From assembly GCF_009812035.1 (NCBI RefSeq), contig NZ_VZIZ01000008.1, forward strand, positions 1 to 49,878: 49,878 bases of DNA, given 5' to 3'. The notes under the pieces were generated by a model that saw only the letters and a list, made by a program, of their open reading frames with translations, did no database searches and was not told the DNA's origin. Below are positions 1-8,417 of the stretch, one piece after another. The stretch's first letter is position 1. Each line of letters starts with the position of its first letter. Source of the DNA: Psychrobacter nivimaris (lineage in GTDB: Bacteria; Pseudomonadota; Gammaproteobacteria; Pseudomonadales; Moraxellaceae). Position numbers and translations under genes: made by a program.

Positions 1-94
1 TCCTTCTTTTGGGTTAGTATAACCTCTTAAGCGTGGTCCGATTTAATTATGCCACTACAAAGCATATAGGAACTATTCCGAAGGAAAGTTTTTA

Positions 95-1780
95 GTGAAT
101 AGAAAATACCAGAGAAAGTTAGTTTGGACAGTAGATGAGAAGGAGTATTTAATTGACAGTATAGTTAAAGACCTACCCATACCTTTGATATTACTTGCTC
201 AGACTGAAGATGGTAAGTTAGAAATAATAGATGGATTACAGAGGTTGAATGCCATAGTTTCATTTATTGAAAATAGATTCTCAATAAATAATAAGTATTT
301 TGATATAAGTCAGTCTTCAAGAGCTATGCAATCAGCGAAAGAAAATATTTTTGAACCTATCGAAGAGCAACATATACTTTTAGACTCCAAAACCTGTGCA
401 AATTTTTTAGATTACCAATTGGCTATAACCATTTATCCTACCAATGATGAGAAAGAAATAACTAATATTTTCGGTAGGATAAATTCTGGAGGCAAACAGT
501 TAAGTCCACAAGAAAAAAGACAAGCAGGTATGTTAGATGTACTTTCTGACACGGTTAGAAAGGTTGCATCTGAAATAAGAGGTGACTCTTCTAAAGATAT
601 TTTAAACCTCTCAGAAATGCCAGAAATAAGTATTGACTCAACACGTGAAAAAATTGGATATGGTTTAGTAGCTGAGGAGATATTCTGGTGTAAAAATGGG
701 ATTATTTGGAAAAAACAACTACGCGATAGCGAAGATGAAGAAATGATTCTGGATTTAATTGCTAGTATAGTAAAAGATGAGCCCCTAGCCAAAAGCAGAG
801 ATTTATTCAACAAAATCTATGATAGTGAAACAGATGAACATACAGATTTTAATAATGCGCTTATAAAGTATGGTGTAGAAAGACTCATACACGAAATAAA
901 GGTTACCTTTTCTATAATTGAAAGCGTTTTCAACGATAAGGAAACAACAATAATTAATACGGTTAATAAAAAGTCCAGAAATCCTGCCAAAGAGTCTTTT
1001 TTTGCAATATTTATGGCTTTCTTTCATTTAATTGTAAAAAAAGAAGAGTCGCCAGCAGATAATGAAAAAATTATTCAAGCTCTCTTAAATCTACAGAAAA
1101 AAATGACATCTAGTGCCAATTATGCAGTCACTTCGGACAGAGAAAAAAATATCAACCTTACTGTAGGGTTGATTCAAGGATTCTTTGTAAAGAAAGATCC
1201 ACCAGTTTTACGCCATGGCTCTGGTCTAGCTTTGGATTTTGAAAACTCGATTAGAAGATCTAAAATAGAGTCCAATAGATATGAATGTAAACAAGGTTTG
1301 TACGATCTATCAAATTCAAGGCAGTTGAACGAGAATTTATACAAAGATATGATAGAGACGATTTGTGGTATTGCTAACCTTGGACCAGACGAAGATGGAT
1401 ATTTATTCATTGGAGTAGCTGATAAAGAAGCAGATGCATCAAGAATAAAAAATTTAGATAGTATTGAGCCCAAAGCTATTAACCAAAGATATGTAGTAGG
1501 AATTGATCGTGAGTTAAATTTGCTGAAAGGTAATCTTGATGACTATATTAATAAACTGATGGGTAAGATATCAAAGTCAGATTTATCAGAGCCTTTGAAA
1601 AGCCAAGTTCTTAGTCAAATAGATGTCATTGAATATAAAGGAATGACTGTAATTCGATTACGGGTGCCCAAGCAAAAGGAAATGGCTTTTATTGGAGGCT
1701 CTAGCTTTATCAGAGAAAACTCCAAAACTGTTGAACTAGATGGTCGTAAGCTGATATCAATAAGTAAATTGTTTGATTGA
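95..1780 (+). CDS. DUF262 (GmrSD N-terminal-like) and AlbA/Schlafen-like fusion protein, 5' end probably damaged
   Basis: The 561-residue product begins directly in the DUF262 core: QRKLVW (residues 6-11), an LIDSI motif, and DGLQR at 46-50, a variant of the DGQQR motif of the ParB/sulfiredoxin-like nucleotide-binding fold. FGRINSGG follows further on. Residues about 230-380 look helical. Residues about 385-555 resemble an AlbA_2/Schlafen-type domain (YECKQG near 397, IANLGPDEDGYLFIGV near 427). DUF262 is the NTPase-like half of GmrSD-type restriction systems that act on modified phage DNA; the usual DUF1524 nuclease half is absent. The GTG start has AAGGAA at 81-86, but the same frame upstream of it (47-94) still reads family-like sequence (YSEGKFLV) back to a stop at 44-46, so the true N-terminus is probably lost or frameshifted. 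Base composition is clearly more AT-rich than its neighbours, suggesting transfer. The domains are fairly certain; a defence role is inference. Confidence 0.75.
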   Translation: MNRKYQRKLVWTVDEKEYLIDSIVKDLPIPLILLAQTEDGKLEIIDGLQRLNAIVSFIENRFSINNKYFDISQSSRAMQSAKENIFEPIEEQHILLDSKTCANFLDYQLAITIYPTNDEKEITNIFGRINSGGKQLSPQEKRQAGMLDVLSDTVRKVASEIRGDSSKDILNLSEMPEISIDSTREKIGYGLVAEEIFWCKNGIIWKKQLRDSEDEEMILDLIASIVKDEPLAKSRDLFNKIYDSETDEHTDFNNALIKYGVERLIHEIKVTFSIIESVFNDKETTIINTVNKKSRNPAKESFFAIFMAFFHLIVKKEESPADNEKIIQALLNLQKKMTSSANYAVTSDREKNINLTVGLIQGFFVKKDPPVLRHGSGLALDFENSIRRSKIESNRYECKQGLYDLSNSRQLNENLYKDMIETICGIANLGPDEDGYLFIGVADKEADASRIKNLDSIEPKAINQRYVVGIDRELNLLKGNLDDYINKLMGKISKSDLSEPLKSQVLSQIDVIEYKGMTVIRLRVPKQKEMAFIGGSSFIRENSKTVELDGRKLISISKLFD

Positions 1781-1843
1781 AGCAATAAAATGCTTTAATT
1801 CCACCTCAAAAAGTATAGATAAGTAAGTCTATATATTTAAACG

Positions 1844-1882
1844 AAGAATTGGATTAGTGGCTTTAAGTCTAGTCCAATTCTT
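1844..1882. terminator. Hairpin between convergent genes
   Basis: Fourteen-base arms (AAGAATTGGATTAG and its partner CTAGTCCAATTCTT, one G-T pair) enclose an 11-base loop between the DUF262 gene and the oppositely oriented dsrE-like gene. No long T-tract follows, so it is only a possible bidirectional terminator. Confidence 0.5.
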
Positions 1883-1894
1883 ATAGATAACCTA

Positions 1895-2272
1895 TTAATT
1901 CAACTGCAACGACCCTTTCGCATTCATCAGTAGCTCAACCACATCATCACCACTAATCACTTCAAAGCGCTTGTCGATATCTGACTCTTCTACGCCATTA
2001 TGTTTCATACAAGCGCCGCAGACCAATACTTGACCACCTTTTTCGATAAAGGCATCTAGTAACTCACCAGCTGGCTCAAACGGATCGCCGATATCTACAT
2101 TGTCTAGCGCGTTTGGTTTTGCCAGATGTACGGCATCCACCATTAATATCACAGTAGCAGAATGGCCTTTTTTCAGTGCGACGCCTGCCATGGTAAATGC
2201 TAAAGTAATTTTGCTTGGGTTTGATTCGCTATTATCAAATAACGTACCGACATAATCTGTTGTATTAGCCAT
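1895..2272 (-). CDS. DsrE/DsrF-like family protein
   Basis: A 125-residue cytosolic protein with the DsrE-type Rossmann-like fold: a start that tracks small-molecule handling proteins (ITLAFTMAGVALKKGH), a central hydrophobic strand VILMVDAV, and a cysteine motif GGQVLVCGACMKHNG near residues 80-92. DsrE-family proteins include sulfur-relay subunits (TusD-like) and many uncharacterised stand-alone proteins. The cysteine pair CGAC is compatible with sulfur transfer, but no tus partners adjoin it (a tusA gene lies far away at 38.6 kb). Upstream AAGGAGAATAAT gives a good ribosome-binding site for the ATG at 2272. The gene appears to be a single transcription unit, because a long inverted repeat separates it from the gene upstream. 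Confidence 0.75.
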   Translation of the reverse strand: MANTTDYVGTLFDNSESNPSKITLAFTMAGVALKKGHSATVILMVDAVHLAKPNALDNVDIGDPFEPAGELLDAFIEKGGQVLVCGACMKHNGVEESDIDKRFEVISGDDVVELLMNAKGSLQLN

Positions 2273-2326
2273 ATTATTCTCCTTATAAGACTATATTTGT
2301 TTTGTCTGAGTATGTACTCACCACTA

Positions 2327-2370
2327 TCATAACAACTCATTATATGTATTTATATAATGAGTTGTTATGA
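2327..2370. repeat. Perfect inverted repeat, 19-base arms
   Basis: Arms 2327-2345 and 2352-2370 (core CATAACAACTCATTATAT) are exact reverse complements around the 6-base spacer GTATTT. It lies in the 178-base gap between the thioesterase stop and the dsrE-like start. There is no T-tract on either side, so it could be an unusual terminator, an operator, or a small mobile remnant. Confidence 0.85.
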
Positions 2371-2450
2371 AATAGTAGCTATAAGGTTGCTTGCTTGTAC
2401 CGTCTGTTAAATAAGATAAAAATAATGGACTACTGTTTTATCAAGTTAAG

Positions 2451-3002
2451 TTAGTCAGCTGTATCGACAGGCGGCCACGGACGATCAGCATCACTTTTGA
2501 TCCACTCAGCTACGTAACCCGTTGGCGGTAGATCCCAATCAGATTGACCCAACGCAGCCAGTACTTGTGCCGTGTCGATCACTCTACCACCCTTGGTCAC
2601 ACCAGTACGCAGTAGTCCAGATGAGCAAGGCTGTCCTTTGACCCACATTGATTGCTCTATATACAACCAGCGCGCATCAATACCGACGATTTTGGTCTTG
2701 AGCGTGACTTTTTGAAAGGCGCGAATACGCTTACGGTATTGAATAGTGCTGCCAGCGATGACCAAACCCCAGCGTTGTTTTAACAACTGCTTGCCAAGCC
2801 CAGTCCGTACTGCAAAGTCCATACGACCCAAATCATAAAGCGTAAATACGCGACCGTTATTCATCTCCAAAAAATTATCTATATCGGATAAGCGGCAGCG
2901 AAACTGAATCTCACTGGTGTCCTTAAACGTCAGTGTGTCGCCCTTTTTTGCTTTTAGAGCAGCATGAGCGATGGTGCTAGCATAACGGATAAATGGGTAC
3001 AT
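2451..3002 (-). CDS. THEM6-like acyl-CoA thioesterase (4HBT fold)
   Basis: This 183-residue protein has the hot-dog-fold thioesterase pattern of the THEM6/4HBT_2 group: the segment CRLSDIDNFLEMNNGRVFTLYDLGRMDFAVRTGL corresponds in layout to the catalytic-helix region, with D and N residues around 41-49, and the second strand pair GLVIAGSTIQYRKRI / TLKTKIVGIDARWLYIEQ completes the fold. Such enzymes hydrolyse acyl-CoA thioesters, although for this branch substrates are largely unknown. It starts 59 bases downstream of the yheT-like gene on the same strand, so the two could be co-transcribed. The ATG at 3002 is followed by a hydrophobic, basic stretch (MYPFIRYASTIAHAALKAKKG). Family assignment is good; substrate is not predictable. 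Confidence 0.75.
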   Translation of the reverse strand: MYPFIRYASTIAHAALKAKKGDTLTFKDTSEIQFRCRLSDIDNFLEMNNGRVFTLYDLGRMDFAVRTGLGKQLLKQRWGLVIAGSTIQYRKRIRAFQKVTLKTKIVGIDARWLYIEQSMWVKGQPCSSGLLRTGVTKGGRVIDTAQVLAALGQSDWDLPPTGYVAEWIKSDADRPWPPVDTAD

Positions 3003-3061
3003 AAAACACTCTCAAAAGGTTATAAACGTTGGCGTTATTATTTTGTCATTGATGACAGTGA

Positions 3062-4159
3062 TTATTTATTGTCAGAGCCCACATCCTGAGAAGACTCGCT
3101 ATTAGAAGCTACACCAATCCAATTAAAATAAGCACTGACCGTCTCAGGTATCCAGTTAATATCGAATTTTGGAGTCTTGGACTCTTTATCATTACTGACA
3201 GACGATTTGCTTTTGGAATGACCGTTGTCTGATCGATAACGTAGATAACCGATGTGCCCACCGTGCTCAGTATCTAAGATAGTGACACTCTCAGAGACAT
3301 CGTTTGGGGTAGCGGTAAAGCCAATGAAAGGATCGTCCTTTGCACTGATTAATAGCAGAGGGTGAGTAACATTGCGCAAATACGGCATGGCGGATGCGGT
3401 ATGGTAATAGTCGTTTTTGGAGCGATATCCGTGACGCGGTGCGGTAAAGATGTCATCGAAATCACTGATACGATTGGCAGCTTTAATAGAGTTGATTTCA
3501 TCCTGCGTGAGATCGTTCGCCAATGCTTTTTTGATAATTGGGTTTAGCAGATAAGGCGTATAGATACGATGACTCAAAAAGCTATGCATAGTAATGGCAG
3601 CTGAAGACATATCGACTGGCGCGGAGATGACAACAGCACCTTTACATAGGACTTTGTCCTCATATTCGCCCATGTATTTGGCCAGTGCATTGCCACCTAA
3701 TGAGACGCCAACCGCATAGATATTGGCATACTGCTGACGCAAATTCTGTAGCGCATGATGCACCTCGTCAGTGTCGCCTGCGTTGTAGAACACCGTGCCA
3801 CTGGCAGGAATACCGCCGCAACTGCGGAAATGCGCCACCACAAAATGCCAGCCTTGCGCGTGCATTTGATACGCCAGTGCGCGCGCGTAATGACTGTCAC
3901 TACTGCCTTCCATCCCATGAAATAAGACAATCAATGGGGTTTGCTCAAGCTCACCGTCTTTTGATGCTTCTATAGGGTGCGCATCATAGAAATCATAAGC
4001 AATATCACTCTCGTCCAATGAGTCTTTTTCGACTACGCGGCGGTAGATCGGTGCCTTTGGCGCAAAAAACTTAGGTAAGATGCTTTGCAGATGTGGATTG
4101 GTCAGCCAAAATGGTGGCTTAAAAGGGGCTGGAGAAAAAGGTTTGGTCGAAGTTGACAT
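3062..4159 (-). CDS. YheT family alpha/beta hydrolase
   Basis: A 365-residue alpha/beta hydrolase. The N-terminal FKPPFWLTNPHLQSILP is the hallmark of the YheT/EMB8 family (E. coli YheT about 340 residues). The oxyanion-loop segment LIVLFHGMEGSSDSHYARAL, the nucleophile elbow GVSLGGN, the acid segment SAKDDPF and the histidine segment TEHGGHIGYL supply the expected Ser-Asp-His triad. Physiological substrates are not established for bacterial members. An extra acidic or serine-rich stretch near the C-terminus (NGHSKSKSSVSNDKESK) is not typical and matches the low-complexity insertions seen in other proteins here. The thioesterase gene lies 59 bases downstream. Its usual E. coli neighbour yheS is also in the window but 17 kb away. 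Confidence 0.85.
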   Translation of the reverse strand: MSTSTKPFSPAPFKPPFWLTNPHLQSILPKFFAPKAPIYRRVVEKDSLDESDIAYDFYDAHPIEASKDGELEQTPLIVLFHGMEGSSDSHYARALAYQMHAQGWHFVVAHFRSCGGIPASGTVFYNAGDTDEVHHALQNLRQQYANIYAVGVSLGGNALAKYMGEYEDKVLCKGAVVISAPVDMSSAAITMHSFLSHRIYTPYLLNPIIKKALANDLTQDEINSIKAANRISDFDDIFTAPRHGYRSKNDYYHTASAMPYLRNVTHPLLLISAKDDPFIGFTATPNDVSESVTILDTEHGGHIGYLRYRSDNGHSKSKSSVSNDKESKTPKFDINWIPETVSAYFNWIGVASNSESSQDVGSDNK

Positions 4160-4363
4160 ATATTGGTCTTATTTAATGATCGTGGAAGAGCAAATAGAGT
4201 AGCGTGATAAGGGTTTTTTATCATAACGCCAGTACCTGTGAAAACCAATAATTTTCAGTGAACGCATAATTACTGAAAACAGCTACTGAAAAAATCTAAC
4301 AAATAAGCATATTGAAAAGAGAACTGTTCAAAATTTGTGACGAGAGTAGTTAACCAGAAATTT

Positions 4364-4966
4364 TTATTCTTCTGGCTTATCCAATACTCGACCATCCATT
4401 GCTAGTCGCTCTTTTAAATTTTCGACATCTGCTTCAGCAAGTGTGGCGGTTAAGGTTACTTGCTTGCTATAGGCGACATCGTCGATATGACCGCCAAGGC
4501 TTTCTATCATATAGCGGCATTGCGCTTCGGTCGCAAATTCTGCCAGTATTTGAATCTGGGTCATCGGTACATAAGGGTTTAGTATCATTTCATCGACGGC
4601 CGCTTGGGCAGAGCCGGCATAAGCACGGGTAAGGCCACCTGCTCCCAACTTGATACCACCGAAGTAACGCACCACAATGATAATCACATTGCCGATTGAC
4701 TTATGTTGTAGCACATTCAATATCGGTCGACCCGCTGTACCGCTTGGCTCGCCATCATCATCGAAACCAGCACTAGTGGTATTATCTGGATCACCGATGA
4801 TGTATGCCCAACAAAAATGCCGTGCATCGGGATATTGCTCGCGCAGTTGTTCCACGTGAAACATTGCTTGCTCGCGAGAGGTCACCGGGTAGGCGTAAGC
4901 GATAAACTCAGATTTTTTAATTTCGAGTCGCGTGGTAACGGCACGTTTTAACGTTTGATAGCTCAT
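4364..4966 (-). CDS. yigZ: YigZ/IMPACT family protein
   Basis: The 200-residue product has the two-domain YigZ layout. The IMPACT N-terminal domain contains KKSEFIAYAYPV, HFCWAYIIGD, DDGEPSGTAGRPIL and VVRYFGGIKLGAGGLTRAY, and a DUF1949-like ferredoxin-fold tail occupies about residues 135-200. Family length is about 200-205. IMPACT homologues influence translation control in eukaryotes; the bacterial role is unsettled. The codons for MFHVEQL (about residues 35-41) carry a parS-type sequence at 4848-4863. It is transcribed away from rsuA with no close partner gene. Confidence 0.9.
   Translation of the reverse strand: MSYQTLKRAVTTRLEIKKSEFIAYAYPVTSREQAMFHVEQLREQYPDARHFCWAYIIGDPDNTTSAGFDDDGEPSGTAGRPILNVLQHKSIGNVIIIVVRYFGGIKLGAGGLTRAYAGSAQAAVDEMILNPYVPMTQIQILAEFATEAQCRYMIESLGGHIDDVAYSKQVTLTATLAEADVENLKERLAMDGRVLDKPEE
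4848..4863. promoter_or_regulatory. parS-like ParB-binding site (within yigZ)
   Basis: TGTTCCACGTGAAACA matches the chromosomal parS consensus TGTTNCACGTGAAACA at every position. It lies inside the yigZ coding sequence, as parS sites in other bacteria also often do. ParB (Spo0J) loads on such sites for origin segregation. No parA/parB gene is in the window. Confidence 0.8.
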
Positions 4967-5132
4967 ATTTCATCAGGCTTAGGTTGGATATGTTAAACTG
5001 GTCTGACTTTCACTGGCTTTTGTATTGGGCACAGTGTTCATTTAATTTTTCATTATAGTACCATTTCTAACCATCGAAGATAACGAGCCGCTCACGGCTG
5101 AGTGCTAGCGTCGTTAGTTTCTGATTTAGGGC

Positions 5133-5141
5133 TGGTATAAT
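5133..5141 (+). promoter_or_regulatory. Extended -10 promoter element for rsuA
   Basis: TGGTATAAT is a textbook extended -10 (TGnTATAAT) with no clear -35 element. Transcription would begin near 5148, which favours ATG 5164 over ATG 5149 as the rsuA start. Confidence 0.5.
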
Positions 5142-5163
5142 AAAACCGATGGTAGTAAATAGT

Positions 5164-5868
5164 ATGCGTTTAGATAAATTCATTAGTAAAGCCACCGAGC
5201 TGTCGCGCAAAGAGTCAAAGAAGATCATGCACGCCGGCGAAATCACCGTAAATGATCAAATTGTTAAAGATCCTGGCTTACATGTCGATGTCGTCAATGA
5301 TGATGTGATGTGGGCAGGCGAGCCATTATCGGTCGCTGCGGGCAATCGCTATATCTTGTTATATAAGCCTGAAGGCTTTGAGTGCACACTAAAAGTTAAA
5401 GAGTATCCAATCGTCACCGAACTGATTGCTGTACCAGAATTGGGTAGCTTGCGTATCGCTGGACGTCTCGACGTCGATACTACTGGTGCATTGCTGATGA
5501 GTGATGATGGCGGCTGGCTGCACCGTGTCACCAGTCCTAAGCACGAGCATGCAAAGGTGTACGAGCTGACATTGGCAGATGCAATGGATAGTGATGCACA
5601 AGAAAAAGCCGTGAAAAAAGTCGCTGAAGGCATCTTGCTTGAGGGTGATTATGAGCCAACCAAGCCTGCTGTTCTTGAGTTCATCGATGAAAAACATGCA
5701 CGCCTAACATTAGAGCAGGGCAAATACCATCAGGTCAAACGTATGATGGGTTACTTCGGTAATCGAGTCACAGAACTGCACCGCGCCAGTATCGGTCACA
5801 TCAATCTAGAAGGCCTAGAAAAAGGCGACAGTCGTTTCTTAACGCCAGAAGAAGTTGCCAAGTTTTAA
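5164..5868 (+). CDS. rsuA: 16S rRNA pseudouridine(516) synthase RsuA
   Basis: RsuA converts U516 of 16S rRNA to pseudouridine during small-subunit assembly. The 234-residue product (E. coli RsuA 231) has an N-terminal S4 RNA-binding domain (MRLDKFISKATELSRKESKK, residues 1-20) and a catalytic domain with GRLDVDTTGALL, Asp103 being the expected nucleophile; KYHQVKRMMGYFGNRVTELHR is the conserved C-terminal RsuA/RluB motif. An ATG five codons upstream (5149) is in frame, but MRLDKF is the standard family start and a TATAAT at 5136-5141 would put the transcript start near 5148. The gene reads alone and a probable terminator follows at 5938. Confidence 0.93.
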   Translation: MRLDKFISKATELSRKESKKIMHAGEITVNDQIVKDPGLHVDVVNDDVMWAGEPLSVAAGNRYILLYKPEGFECTLKVKEYPIVTELIAVPELGSLRIAGRLDVDTTGALLMSDDGGWLHRVTSPKHEHAKVYELTLADAMDSDAQEKAVKKVAEGILLEGDYEPTKPAVLEFIDEKHARLTLEQGKYHQVKRMMGYFGNRVTELHRASIGHINLEGLEKGDSRFLTPEEVAKF

Positions 5869-5937
5869 TAAATGAGCACTGAAACTATTAAGCTTTGGCA
5901 TTGATACTTATCTTGAAATTATCGTTTTAAACCCATT

Positions 5938-5966
5938 AGCAGCCGCTACCCAGTGTGCTGCTTTTT
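5938..5966 (+). terminator. Probable rsuA terminator
   Basis: AGCAGC at 5938-5943 pairs with GCTGCT at 5957-5962 and is followed by TTTT. The stem is short and imperfect, so the assignment is moderate. The rest of the gap from 5967 to 6232 shows no open reading frame or clear element. Confidence 0.45.
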
Positions 5967-6245
5967 GCGGTCTGCTATATTACGTTTATGTCTACTATCT
6001 GGCTGTGTTGCCTATCTCTTAAAGCTAAGTAGCAGTTTTGCGACTTTAGCCATTTAGTGCTTTGCAAAACTATCCCATATGCTACAGTCTTTTTTATCTA
6101 TATTTTTATGACAGACAACCCTTAAACCAATTCTAAAAATCTGACTAATCAGAAAATGTATTGCTACCTTTGAGTTAGTAATAGCTTTGGAATTGGTCTT
6201 AATATTAAAAACTGCCATTATTAAAAATCAGATAGGAATCTTTCC

Positions 6246-7310
6246 GTGACATTACCTGTATTAAAGTCCGCTAGCCTAATCAGCGTCATACTATTAGCAA
6301 CCACTGCTTGTGCTCAGCCAAGTTCAGCGGATGCCAACAGCAATAACGTAACGCAAAGCACTACAAATTCGCAAGCAGCTCAAGTAGTGAGTGCGACTGT
6401 TGATAAGCGATTGCGCCAAGTACTGACCCAAGCAGGTATCAAAACACAGATTACTTCTATTGTGCCATCCAAATTGCCCAATATGTATCAAGTGAATTTG
6501 GCCGGCCAGTTGCCGCTGCACATCACCGAAGATGGTCGTTACGTCATACAGGGTGAGCTACAGAAAAACCCAAGTAAGCAAGTTATCACTAAAACGCCAG
6601 TACGTAGCACGAGTGCGCAAGTAGGTAAACCTGTCAGTGCTTCAGTCAAGTCTGACATGCTAGCAAATATGGCTGCGCTTAAGAACATGAGCGCTAAAAC
6701 GCCATTCTTTTATACCGCGGTACCGGGTGTTATCTGGGGAGCAACGCTAGAAGGCGTGCCGTTTTTACTATCGGACGATGCGCAGTATATTACCGATGGT
6801 GAAATATCAGTCATCGAAAACGGTCAATTTATCGGACTCGATGAGAACTTTGAAAAACGCAAAAACCAGTCTGTGTTTGCGTCATTGGATAAAAGCCAGC
6901 TAATCACTTATCCAGCAACCACTACTGAGAGAGCTGTTATCTATGTGGCTGATGATGTGAACTGCCCTTATTGCCGCCGATTACATCAGCAAGTGCCATC
7001 ACTCAATGCAAAAGGCGTGACGGTCAATGTCATCGGCTATCCGATATATGAGGCGTCACCGAAGCAGATGCGTGGTATTTGGTGCCAAGCGAATGAGGAC
7101 AGTCGTCGTCAGGCATTTGACAAAGCGATGCTACAGGGTGAAATGACGCCTGCATCAGCAAGTTGTACAGTTGACCATGTGACACCTAATCGTGAAAAAG
7201 CAGCTGGACTTGCGGTAATGGCGACGCCTGCCATCTATCGTGAAGATGGCGTGCTATATCAGGCGAGTTTTGAGAGTCCAGAATTTCTAGAATTCTTGGG
7301 TGTTGAATAA
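6246..7310 (+). CDS. dsbC: DsbC-like thiol:disulfide isomerase
   Basis: DsbC-type proteins isomerise wrong disulfides in the periplasm and are kept reduced by DsbD. This 354-residue product has a signal sequence (PVLKSASLISVILLATTAC) ending at a cysteine, so it may be a lipoprotein, although TTAC is a weak lipobox. A DsbC/G N-terminal dimerisation-like domain follows, then a thioredoxin-like domain with DDVNCPYCRRLH: active-site cysteines 240 and 243 as CPYC rather than the usual CGYC. Structural cysteines are near 280 and 307, and a cis-proline occurs in VMATPAI. It is over 100 residues longer than E. coli DsbC (216 mature), the excess lying before the catalytic domain. The GTG start has AGGAA at 6234-6238. 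A strong terminator follows at 7375. DsbB lies at 17.3 kb; DsbD was not seen. Confidence 0.85.
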   Translation: MTLPVLKSASLISVILLATTACAQPSSADANSNNVTQSTTNSQAAQVVSATVDKRLRQVLTQAGIKTQITSIVPSKLPNMYQVNLAGQLPLHITEDGRYVIQGELQKNPSKQVITKTPVRSTSAQVGKPVSASVKSDMLANMAALKNMSAKTPFFYTAVPGVIWGATLEGVPFLLSDDAQYITDGEISVIENGQFIGLDENFEKRKNQSVFASLDKSQLITYPATTTERAVIYVADDVNCPYCRRLHQQVPSLNAKGVTVNVIGYPIYEASPKQMRGIWCQANEDSRRQAFDKAMLQGEMTPASASCTVDHVTPNREKAAGLAVMATPAIYREDGVLYQASFESPEFLEFLGVE

Positions 7311-7374
7311 TCGATTGGTATGGTTAAGTGTTTCAATAGTTCAAAAAATTAATATATTTGACTGCTAAACAACT

Positions 7375-7416
7375 TAAAAAGACCGCCTTATGAATCAGTT
7401 CATAAGGCGGTCTTTT
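7375..7416. terminator. Intrinsic terminator after dsbC-like gene
   Basis: AAAAAGACCGCCTTATGAA and its mirror TTCATAAGGCGGTCTTTTT form a strong GC-rich stem with T-tracts on both strands. It serves the dsbC-like gene and, in reverse, the convergent DUF2939-like gene. Confidence 0.9.
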
Positions 7417-7464
7417 TGGGTTCTATTCAGACATTTTTGCATCTCAAAAGCTGTCTTAAATAAT

Positions 7465-8115
7465 CTATGGTAAGACGATATCAACGATTTTCCAATTGAT
7501 AAGCCCTTCGCGCTGCATCTCGATAGTGAGAGGGTAGCCTTTTACCTGACCACTAATACTAAAGCAGTTGATACCGCAGTAGCTCAGCGTTGGCTTTTCG
7601 CTGTCATTGCCTTGGGCGACTTGCTGCTCAAGTTCTGCCGCTTGTTTTTTCATGACTTGCTGCATTTGGCTTTTGACCACCGCATCGACATCACCGCGCT
7701 GAATGATTAAGCTCTGAATTAGGTTTTTCAAGTCAACTTGATCGCTAGCGATGGCCCATGCTGCGGCTAGCTCTTTGGTTGCTGTATTGGCTTGACCTTG
7801 GGTATTAATCACCTTTTCGATATTCTGCGGGGTGATGGCCCCTTCAACTGCCTGCGCGATAAAACCATTCGCGGCTTGGGTCAATGGCTCACCACCTAGC
7901 TCAGAAATTAGTGGATACTTAGTCATTGTCGTCGCAAACTGGCTGGTTAGCTGATTTTGGACGCTTGGTCGCAATTGCTCATAATTAATAGCCGCTGCGA
8001 TAGTGGCACCATCTTTATCGTCATAAGCATTTTTGAGCTGATAAGCACTGTAGTAAGGCGAGCCTGCATACACTGCTACCGCAATGATGATGAATAGAAT
8101 AACCAGCTTTTTCAT
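7465..8115 (-). CDS. DUF2939-like membrane-anchored protein
   Basis: The ATG at 8115 gives a 216-residue protein starting MKKLVILFIIIAVAVYAGSPYYSAYQLKNAYDDKDG: one N-terminal membrane segment or uncleaved signal, followed by a soluble periplasmic domain. The opening motif (a Tyr/Pro-rich stretch followed by an amphipathic helix, then L-R-x-x-V/Q) is characteristic of DUF2939 proteins, whose function is unknown. The C-terminal half has YCGINCFSISGQVKGYPLTIEMQREGLINWKIVDI, with two cysteines that could pair. The frame stays open for 56 more codons upstream (to 8283), but the added sequence is not needed and MKKLVI is the natural start. It converges on the dsbC-like gene. Confidence 0.7.
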   Translation of the reverse strand: MKKLVILFIIIAVAVYAGSPYYSAYQLKNAYDDKDGATIAAAINYEQLRPSVQNQLTSQFATTMTKYPLISELGGEPLTQAANGFIAQAVEGAITPQNIEKVINTQGQANTATKELAAAWAIASDQVDLKNLIQSLIIQRGDVDAVVKSQMQQVMKKQAAELEQQVAQGNDSEKPTLSYCGINCFSISGQVKGYPLTIEMQREGLINWKIVDIVLP

Positions 8116-8417
8116 AAGACTTGATACCTTGTCGCAATCGTCATCACTATGAGTATAAATGACCGTAGATGTGACGGTAAATATTAGCACGACTATGCAC
8201 CGCTCAGGTACGAAAAGCTTTGCAGTAACCTTAATGAATCGTTTGGCTTTTGCCGCAGCGATGCCAACTACTAATTTCATCATTTAAGAGCTTGATAAAT
8301 CAGCAGACCATCTCCATAAATAGCGCAAACTTTTTATAATTGATTTGGCTAAGCAGCCTACACCGTATTTGTTGGTTAAGTCTAAGCATTATGGTTCTAT
8401 AGCATGGTGAGTTGTGA

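Noticed and set aside
803..1027. Small minus-strand frames within the DUF262 gene
   Set aside because: Shadows in AT-rich coding sequence without start signals or family features.
8116..8283. 56-codon extension of the DUF2939-like protein
   Set aside because: It puts a polar segment before a clear N-terminal membrane anchor starting MKKLVI; no ribosome-binding site supports it.
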